From: Lithospermum erythrorhizon
Taxonomy: Eukaryota > Streptophyta > Magnoliopsida > Boraginales > Boraginaceae
Length of the DNA stretch: 64,000 bases
NCBI GenBank assembly: GCA_019722365.1
Contig: JADFUC010001242.1
Coordinates: 42,726 to 106,725 of the forward strand
Direction: 5' to 3'
Positions within the stretch are counted from its first letter, which is position 1, and each line of letters opens with the position of its first letter. Of this stretch, positions 57,555 through 64,000 are shown piece after piece. The notes below the pieces were generated by a model. The model searched no databases. It was not told the origin of the DNA and was given only the letters and a program-made list of their open reading frames with translations. The position numbers and the translations under genes were made by a program.

Positions 57555-58830
57555 GATGCCGCCCAGTGCGATGGAAGGGTAGGTGCAGGGGTAGGCACGG
57601 TAGAGGCGGGTAGGGGTATAGGCAGCCGATGACTTCTGGCGTGGACGGCGAGGTCGAGTGCGTCTTACGGCGTGAGGGAGGAGGAGGTAGACTCGTAGAG
57701 GAGAGTATAAATCTTTTCGGAGGTAAATAGAGCGTGAGAAGGTCAATTCGAGGTAAGTTGTTTGACCCCGGTTTAGAAGAGAGAGATCTCCAAAGTTTCT
57801 GGGGTTCGCCCAGGCTTGAGGCTATTGAGTGTCACAGGACATGAAGTCCATTTTTAGCCGATAGGGGATTGTAAGAGGCGAAGATGAGAGTGAAGTTTGC
57901 TGCCCATAGACTTCAAGAGTGCCGTGGCGGGTGGGAGAACACGAGTGCGTCCTTGGCTGAGAGAGGGAGGTCGTGTTTCACAGGAAGCGATTTGTTGGAG
58001 CTTTTCGGAGAACTGTGGGGCCAGCGTGGCGGCTTTGGAGAGAGAGATGATTTCGTTGGCCAGCGAGGGTTCGAGGTCGGTGGAGATGCGAGGCAGGTTC
58101 GGTGACCAATGTCTTGGAGCTACTTCTGATGTTTATCCGGTAGGCGAAGAGGATTCTTAGGTTTAGGAATGGGTTAACATGGGAGAATCGTCACGAGATC
58201 TCGATGGTTTTTGCAGTTTCCGTATTTGTGAGGAATGCGACCGAGATGGAAATGGGTTAGTAGAGCCGGGCGAGTGGATCGGAGGAGTCGACACGAGACT
58301 TTCGGTTCGGTAAACTCTTAGGCTAAGTTCGAGAGGAGGGCCGGTCCAGGTAGAGTAGATCACAGGAAGAGTTAATTGATGCTCGGCCGGTTCGCAGGAT
58401 TATTCCGCGCTCATACCTTGCGGTGGGCGCACTTGAATCCGGCGGGGTTGAGTAGTCTTCCGGGGGTTCGAGAGAGTATCGGCCCATTGCAGATTTGTGG
58501 TCAGTAGGGGACGGACGGGATTGCGGGAGAGGTTGTCGCGTATTATCGATGTCGGCCGGCGAGGACATCTTGTGAAGGGCCTTTAGTGCTTTGGAGAGAG
58601 GTGTTAGTCTTGTTATTTGACTGCCGAGCGATTGTCAAAGAGTCGTGGTGGTCGATTTAGCGGCCGTGGAGGCGGGGGATATGGAGCTGGAGGACCTCAG
58701 AGGAGTCTGGAGTGGAGTAGCCGGTCAGAGGCGGAGTTAGTCGAGGCCCAGTTCGTATGGATGCTAAATGGGAGGCGCGGGATACCCCAGGTAGTGGCAA
58801 TTTTGTATTTTGTGTGATAATGAGGCAGGG
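57555..58830 (+). pseudogene. Element F gag, broken
   Basis: The ATG at about 57555 in the context GGATGCCGCCC matches the gag starts of A, D and E. Fragments include a LLELFGELWGQRG-type stretch (about 57990), a Gly/Arg-rich GGRFSGRGGGGYGAGGPQ segment (58645-58700) typical of the part next to the zinc knuckle, and an AQFVWML/VVAIL segment (58750-58815) that leads into the protease. A complete CCHC box is not visible. Several frameshifts. Confidence 0.6.
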
Positions 58831-58889
58831 GTGTTGTTTGATTATGGGGGCTACAGCATTCTTTTTATGTCTCGAGTTTTATTTACATT

Positions 58890-59350
58890 ATACGTATGTT
58901 GTGTGCCGCACTGTTCGGCTTGAGATTATGGCATGATAGGAGGTCGGTCACGGTTAGACTTGTATTTAGAGGCTATGCTTTTGATTTTTATGTGGTCGGT
59001 TGTTGTGCATCGGTTGCTCCCGTTTGAACTTTACGATTTTGATCTTTATCACGGGTATGGGTTGAAACATCATGCGTGGTGATTACCATCGGAAGGAGAT
59101 TACTTTTGTGGAGTTCGGGGAGACCGGATATGGTTGTGGGAGGCAGAGAAAGATTTTGCCTTAGTTTGTATCGGCGCTTGAAATTTGGAGGTTGATTCAG
59201 AAAGGGTGCGTTGGGTTCTTGGGATATGTGATTGATTTGAATAGAGAAGAGGGCCGATTAGAGGATGTGCGGGTTGTTAGAGTTGAGGATGTTTTTCCTG
59301 AGGACTTACGGGGATTGCCGCCAGAGAGGGAGATCGAATTTGCTATTGAG
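58890..59350 (+). pseudogene. Element F protease and PR-RT linker
   Basis: A plus-strand frame near 59015-59075 reads PFELYDFDLYHGYGL, matching the ELYDFDVILGMDWL segment at the end of plant Ty3/Gypsy protease with two changes and no intact catalytic triplet upstream. 59192-59539 is open and contains GCVGFLGYVIDLNREEGRL, then EDVRVVRVEDVFPEDLRGLPP and EREIEFAIE, the linker to RT. The protease would process Gag-Pol. Inactive here. Confidence 0.7.
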
Positions 59351-60070
59351 GTTATTAAATTACGGCGCAATTTTCTTCCGCCCCGTGCCAGGATAGCTGG
59401 CAAGTTGCGAAGTGCGGACTCGATTACAAGAGTTGTTGGAGAAATGATTAAACCAGACGAGGTGTATCTACGTAGGGTGCGCGATTTGTTTACAATGAAA
59501 AAGAAGGATGGTTCGGTGAGGCGTCTGCGTTATTTATAAATTTGAATAAAAGTGACCGTTAGGCCAGATACCCGTTGCCCGAGTGTGATTTAGCGATCGG
59601 ATGAAGGATGCGAGGTGTTCTCGAAGATTGATTTGTGAATTACGGATTGCTCGTCAGGTTGAGGATCAAAGGGGAGGATATTTGAAATCGACTCCGATGC
59701 GTTATGGCGTTATGAGTTTATAGTGATGCCGTTTGGATTGTGAATGTCTTGCAGGCGGCTTTTAAGGATTTGATGAGCCAGGGTATTTCGGGGAGTATTT
59801 GGATGAGTTTGTGGTGGTATTCATTGATGACGTTACGGTATATTACAGAGGGAGGGAGGAGGAACACGAGGCGTTTGCAGTTGTGTTGTGACCTTGAGCT
59901 GACACCGGTTATGCCAGTTTTCTAAATGTGAGTTACGGTTGGCGAAGGTGCAATTCTGGGTCATGTTATTTACGGCGAGGGTATTTGTGTTGATCACGGA
60001 AAGGTGGAGAAGCCGTGGTAATTGGGAGCGTCCCATGAAGTGTGACAGGAGGTTAGGAGTTTCTTTGGGA
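59351..60070 (+). pseudogene. Element F reverse transcriptase, broken
   Basis: It begins in frame with the linker (FTMKKKDGSVRRLRYL at about 59490-59538), then shifts frame. The YPLPE-type and LDLRS-type segments are decayed; VVVFIDDVTVYYRG near 59815-59850 keeps the catalytic Asp pair. The terminal LRRGYLC segment is at about 59970-59990. Stops and frameshifts exclude a full enzyme. Confidence 0.75.
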
Positions 60071-60099
60071 TTAGGCTGGTTGTCTGAGGGGTCGTAGAG

Positions 60100-60610
60100 G
60101 ACTTTTTCTTTGTCCTTGACATCATTGACCGGAGTTGACCGGAAAGTTCCGTTTATTTGGGATGATGATTGTGAGGGTGCTTGAGGGTATTAAAGGGGAA
60201 GTTGACTACGGCTCAGAGTGTTGGCGATGCAGATGCAGTTCGAGACTCGTGATTTATAGCGATGCTTCGCGTGATTAGGGGTAATGTTCGATGCGGAATG
60301 AGAAGGTGATTACTGTGCTTCCCAGGCGATTTAGGAATCGCGAGGAAAGAGCTATCCGACCCATGTCTTGAGCTAGTGGTGATGCTGCGTTGAAATTATG
60401 GAGATATAGCGTATGGGGTTAGCGCGATTTTACGTCCTTTGAGAGTTTGAAACTCTCTCCCGGCAGCGAGAGAGATTGAATTTGAGGCGAGAGGAGGTGG
60501 ATGGAGTTCATTAGTATTATGACTTGACTGTGAGTACCGCCCCGAGGCAATGTGGTAGGCGATGCGGCCCGAGTAGAAAGGGGAAATCAAAGGATCCGGA
60601 GAGATGAAAC
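60100..60610 (+). pseudogene. Element F RNase H remnant
   Basis: Short pieces in several frames match the connection and RNase H landmarks (a KVPFIWDDDCE segment near 60145-60180, a YSDAS-like segment near 60255, a LNLRREEVDG-type segment near 60475). The C-terminal ADALSR motif is not intact. Confidence 0.55.
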
Positions 60611-60829
60611 AGCGGGAGTGATTTTGATGTCGGTAGTGATGGGAGATTTTAAGCCCATATGAGTTCGACGGTGCTTGTGGATCGAATCTCTTAAATTGGA
60701 AGCTGACAGATGAAGCGTGCGGGTTATATTGAGGGAGGTGATAAAATGGAATTGATTAGATTTCACAGTTGATGAGAGTGGAGTCTTGAGGATGAATGGC
60801 AGATTGTGTGTACCAGTATTCAGATGAGC

Positions 60830-61540
60830 TGAGAAGGGAGATTCTTGATAAGGCTCATAATACTCACATAAATGCCTTGGGTAAGCGAAGATGTCGTGAT
60901 TGAGGTTGACGTGTGGTGGCGGGGAATGAAGAGAGATCGCGAGAATTTGTGGCGAAGTGCAGTTTGTCGGTGAAAGCCGAGCATAGGCATCCTAGCGGGT
61001 TTGTTCGCAGGACTCTTTCCTATTCACAGTGGACATGGGAGGGAATGTGGAGCATTATTTGGGCTTGCAGGGCGGAAGCTGACATGATGGGATCGGGTGA
61101 TTGTGGATAGGTTTTGAAGTTGGCTCGTTTCCTACCTATCGGATCTGATGGGCACGAGAGACTAGCGAATCTGTGGATCAGTTGTAGATTTGCTGAGGAT
61201 TCGGTGTATTCGATCGTTTCGGACCCTTGACAGATTCAACCGAGGTTACGGAGGTTTCAGGGAGGCAGGGAATTGGGGTGGAGTTGAGCACATCTTTTCA
61301 TCCCCAGATAGATGGGCAATCTGAGAGAACGATACGGACATTGGAGGATATGCTCCGGGCTTGTGTTCTGAGCTTCTCAGGGAATTGGGACGATGAGTTG
61401 CCCAAGATAGAGTTCGCCTACAACAACAACTTCCATGCTAGTATTGAGATGGCGCACTTTTTAGCGTTGTATGGGCGGAGGTGTCGCGTTCCGGTTTCTT
61501 GGAATAAGGTAGGAGAGAGGAAGAGTTCTGGTTAGGAGTT
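60830..61540 (+). pseudogene. Element F integrase, broken
   Basis: The zinc-binding N-terminus is represented by EILDKAHNTH near 60840-60870. A core segment ARFLPIGSDGHERLANLW lies near 61125-61175. 61227-61535 is open and carries STSFHPQIDGQSERTIRTLE, in which the Glu after GQSER-type sequence is the third catalytic residue, then DMLRACVL and WDDELPKIEFAYNNNFHASI. The first Asp box is out of frame. Confidence 0.75.
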
Positions 61541-62160
61541 GGTCGAGAGTTCGGTGAGGCGGATCGAGGTTGATTCGACATCGATGAAAGGCTTCAGGAT
61601 AGGTAGAAAAAGTATGCGGATAAATCGCAGTGGAAACATCGTTTGGTCGGCGGCCGTGTGTTCTGAGGGTATCTCCGTGGAAGAGGGTGATGCGGTTTGG
61701 GAGGAAAGGGAAGTTGGAGTCCTCGTTATATTAGACCATTTAGAGATCCTTGGGAGAGTTGGCTCCGTGGCTTATCGGTTAGCGTTGCCTCCGAGTTTGG
61801 ATAGGATTATTAATGTGTTCGTGTATCCTGTTTGAGGAAGTATATCCACTGACGAGTCGCGTATTCTTAAACCGCCTCGATTGGAGCTTGGGAAAGTTTC
61901 GCTTTGAGGAAAGACCGGTGGAAATTTTGGACCAGAAAGAGAAGGTTTTGAGGAGTAAGGTAGTGGCCTTAGTGAAAAGCACGTGGAGGGGCTCACCCGA
62001 GGTAGAGGCGGCTTGGGAATGTGAGGGATGATATGAGGCAGATTACCCTTGACTTTCGGAGATGTGAGTTGGTATTTGCTTTTATTTTGTATGGTATTTG
62101 ATTTACGTGTTATTATATTTGTTAGCTTGGTTGTTTGGGGTTGGCGAATTTCGAGGTCGA
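61541..62160 (+). pseudogene. Element F pol C-terminal region
   Basis: Fragments match the tail of Ty3/Gypsy Pol: a GDAVWEEREVGVL-type stretch (61690-61730), EILGRVGSVAYRLALPP (61747-61797), VLRSKVVALVKSTWRG (61948-61995) with EVEAAWE following, and the EFRGRNF tail ending at about 62165. This region binds DNA or chromatin in related integrases. It is absent from element E. Confidence 0.7.
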
Positions 62161-62167
62161 AATTTTA

Positions 62168-62181
62168 TTAACGAGGTAGAT
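62168..62181 (+). other. Polypurine tract of element F
   Basis: The purine-rich AACGAGGTAGAT-type string lies directly before the LTR start TGTAATAACC and after the conserved GAGGTCGAAATTTTATT-like string. It is the expected primer for plus-strand synthesis. Confidence 0.6.
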
Positions 62182-64000
62182 TGTAATAACCGTTAGGTTA
62201 ATTTAGATAATAATATTAATTCGTAAAAAATTTATTTGAGCGAATTAAATTTAAGAATTTAGTAGTAGTAGCAGGACAATTACAGTTAAGTTAGATGCGT
62301 TAAATTAAGTTACGATAACTCGATTAAACGATTTAGCGCGAGCTTCGTATGCTGACTCGAGACTTAAGTGTTAAGTAATCTTTCATCCTTATCGTCGAAC
62401 ACCAAAACACAAAAAAATATTTTCACCGAAATGCTTCCATTTGGCGAGAGAGAGGCTGCTTGGAGCAAAACAAGAAAAAATTCTTCTTCCGTTTCTTCCT
62501 TTGTGTTTATAAAGATCACCAGTTGATTGTTAAAAGGCTTCCAACATCTTTCTACAAATTTGAGGTAAGAAAATAGAGTTTTGGTTGATTTTGAGGTTTG
62601 ACTTTCGGTTTGACTTTGGCCTTAACTCGTTTACATGTTGTTTCTAAGTTTGTTATGGATGTTATGATGTATATAAGTGATTAATTCATGATTTAGAGGT
62701 TGTTTGAGGATGTTATGGTTGGGTTGACTTTTCTAGGTTTCGGTTGACTTTTGTTGTTGATATTTTTATAAGACTTTAAATGTGTAGGGAGTTTAATTGG
62801 GGCCTTATTGTAATGATTGTGATGTTAAAATGATGATTTAAAAATTGATTAAAGGGAGTTAGGTTGAAAAAGTGTGATTTGTAGGTTGAGTTATAATTGA
62901 CATTTTGGAGTATAGATTGTTAATTATGGACTTGAGGGTTAATTAGAATGACTTATAAGTTGATATGAAATGTTAAAGTGATAAGGTGGAATTAGCGGGA
63001 ATCGGTGGGTTTTTGTCAGAGTGAGTTATTAATTCGTTATTTTATCCGTCATTTCCCAAATTGGATTTAGAAATAGTTCATTAAGAGTTGGTTGTATATC
63101 TTAGAAGGCAAGTATGGTGAATAGATCTTGATTATACTTTAAGATTGTTTTATTGAAGGATTTGATGGTGGAAGGCGATTCACCAGTGATTGTGTTCGCG
63201 AAGGTTTTTGTGGTAGTAGCAGAGGTGAGTCTTTTTATCTCGCGGGTGTTACTTCATTACTTACTTTAAATTGTGTGAACATGTTATTGTGGTATGATTA
63301 TGTGTGAATGGTATCGTATCACTTGTGGTATGATTATGTCGAATGGTATACATGTAATGATTTAATATGATAATGTGTGAGATTTATTTGTGTGCCAATG
63401 ATATGAGTATGTGATTATATTCTATGGCGTTGAAGATTGTGAGGTAAGTAGCCAAATTTGGCTTCACATTTTATATTTCGATTTATGTGGCACTTGTCGG
63501 CTAGCATATTCACAATGGCAACTTTATCGGCATTGTTGTAGCCTGTGGCACTTTGTATACATACTTTTGGTATTTACGTGGCCTTGTCGGCGGTTATGAG
63601 TGATTTATGATTGTGAGATGTTTAGTATGCTTGGAGATTGTTTGGGAGTAGAGTAGTTGGTTATTGAGAGGTGTGGGTTGGAGTTATATGACTTTGAGGT
63701 GAATTTAGTATCGAGTTTGACATGTTGGGATGATTAGGGGGTTAGGTGACTCTCAAGCACCATACGAGGATATGTGGCTATTGGCTTATCTTGGTATAAG
63801 TCTCTTTGATGTGAGATCTATTATCAACTTTTGCTATGTCGTTGTTGGTGTTGGCCTTGCCTGCTTGACAAATTGGGTGTGAGATCTATTATCGACAACA
63901 TGTGCGTTGTTGGTGTTGGCGCCTCTTTGGTATAAGTGTAGTGTGAATCCCCATTATCGGCTTTCTTTATGGGCATTGTTGATGTTGGTTATACTACCTG
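62182..64000 (+). repeat. 3' LTR of element F (partial)
   Basis: It starts TGTAATAACCG and aligns with 53816 to about 55600 of the 5' LTR. Its minisatellite region begins near 63775. By comparison about 0.75 kb is missing beyond the window edge. No gene is seen in it. Confidence 0.8.

Larger units (their letters stand above)
53816..64000 (+). mobile_element. Element F: Ty3/Gypsy element, 3' LTR cut by window end
   Basis: 5' LTR 53816-56390, primer binding site 56395-56406, gag, protease, RT, RNase H and integrase remnants in plus orientation, polypurine tract near 62168-62181, and a 3' LTR from 62182 to the window edge. The interior (5.8 kb) is the longest of the elements. Sequence, LTR minisatellite and PR-RT linker make it the sister of element E. 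Frames are broken throughout. Confidence 0.85.

Overview
The window is nuclear DNA from a flowering plant, most likely a eudicot. It holds one intact multi-exon gene with spliceosomal introns, surrounded by large Ty3/Gypsy LTR retrotransposons, with MITEs, a 5S-rRNA-bearing miniature retroelement, SINE-like repeats and a decayed pararetrovirus. Nothing prokaryotic (operons, ribosome binding sites, CRISPR) is present. Apart from the gene, almost every long open frame is a piece of a broken transposon or a chance frame in low-complexity DNA.

Layout. (1) 1-9198: element A, minus strand, Ty3/Gypsy, with gag, protease, RT, RNase H and integrase remnants between two LTRs; the far end of its 3' LTR lies beyond base 1. 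(2) 9199-13920: the 3' half of element B, plus strand; A sits inside B's RT. (3) 13921-16406: AT-rich DNA with an old LTR remnant. (4) 16407-25450: element C, plus strand, two 2.3-2.4 kb LTRs around a 4.3 kb interior in which I recognise no gag or pol. (5) 25451-37391: element D, minus strand, reduced to a gag remnant and a 5' LTR; that LTR is split by (6) element E, minus strand, 27127-36165, with its own LTRs and a decayed gag-pol. (7) 37392-38786: spacer with a Stowaway-like MITE, a short tandem duplication and the 3' flank of the gene. (8) 38787-47836, minus strand: a complete SEC23 gene (COPII inner coat, Sar1 GTPase-activating subunit). I join 12 coding exons into 761 residues with every reading phase consistent. 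Its introns hold a Cassandra-like 5S repeat, two SINE-like copies, a hairpin repeat and a Tourist-like MITE, and intron 10 is of the GC-AG type. (9) 47837-49449: promoter and AT-rich spacer. (10) about 50290-53815: an endogenous caulimovirid-like fragment, minus strand, heavily broken. (11) 53816-64000: element F, plus strand, related to E, inserted in the viral fragment; its 3' LTR runs off the right edge.

The SEC23 exons read cleanly, while the LTR elements show many small insertions and deletions between long identical blocks. Some frame breaks in the transposons may therefore be assembly or consensus errors in high-copy repeats. Element ends were placed by eye from LTR termini (TG/CA-like), primer binding sites (TGGTATCAGAGC type) and polypurine tracts, and are good to a few bases at best.
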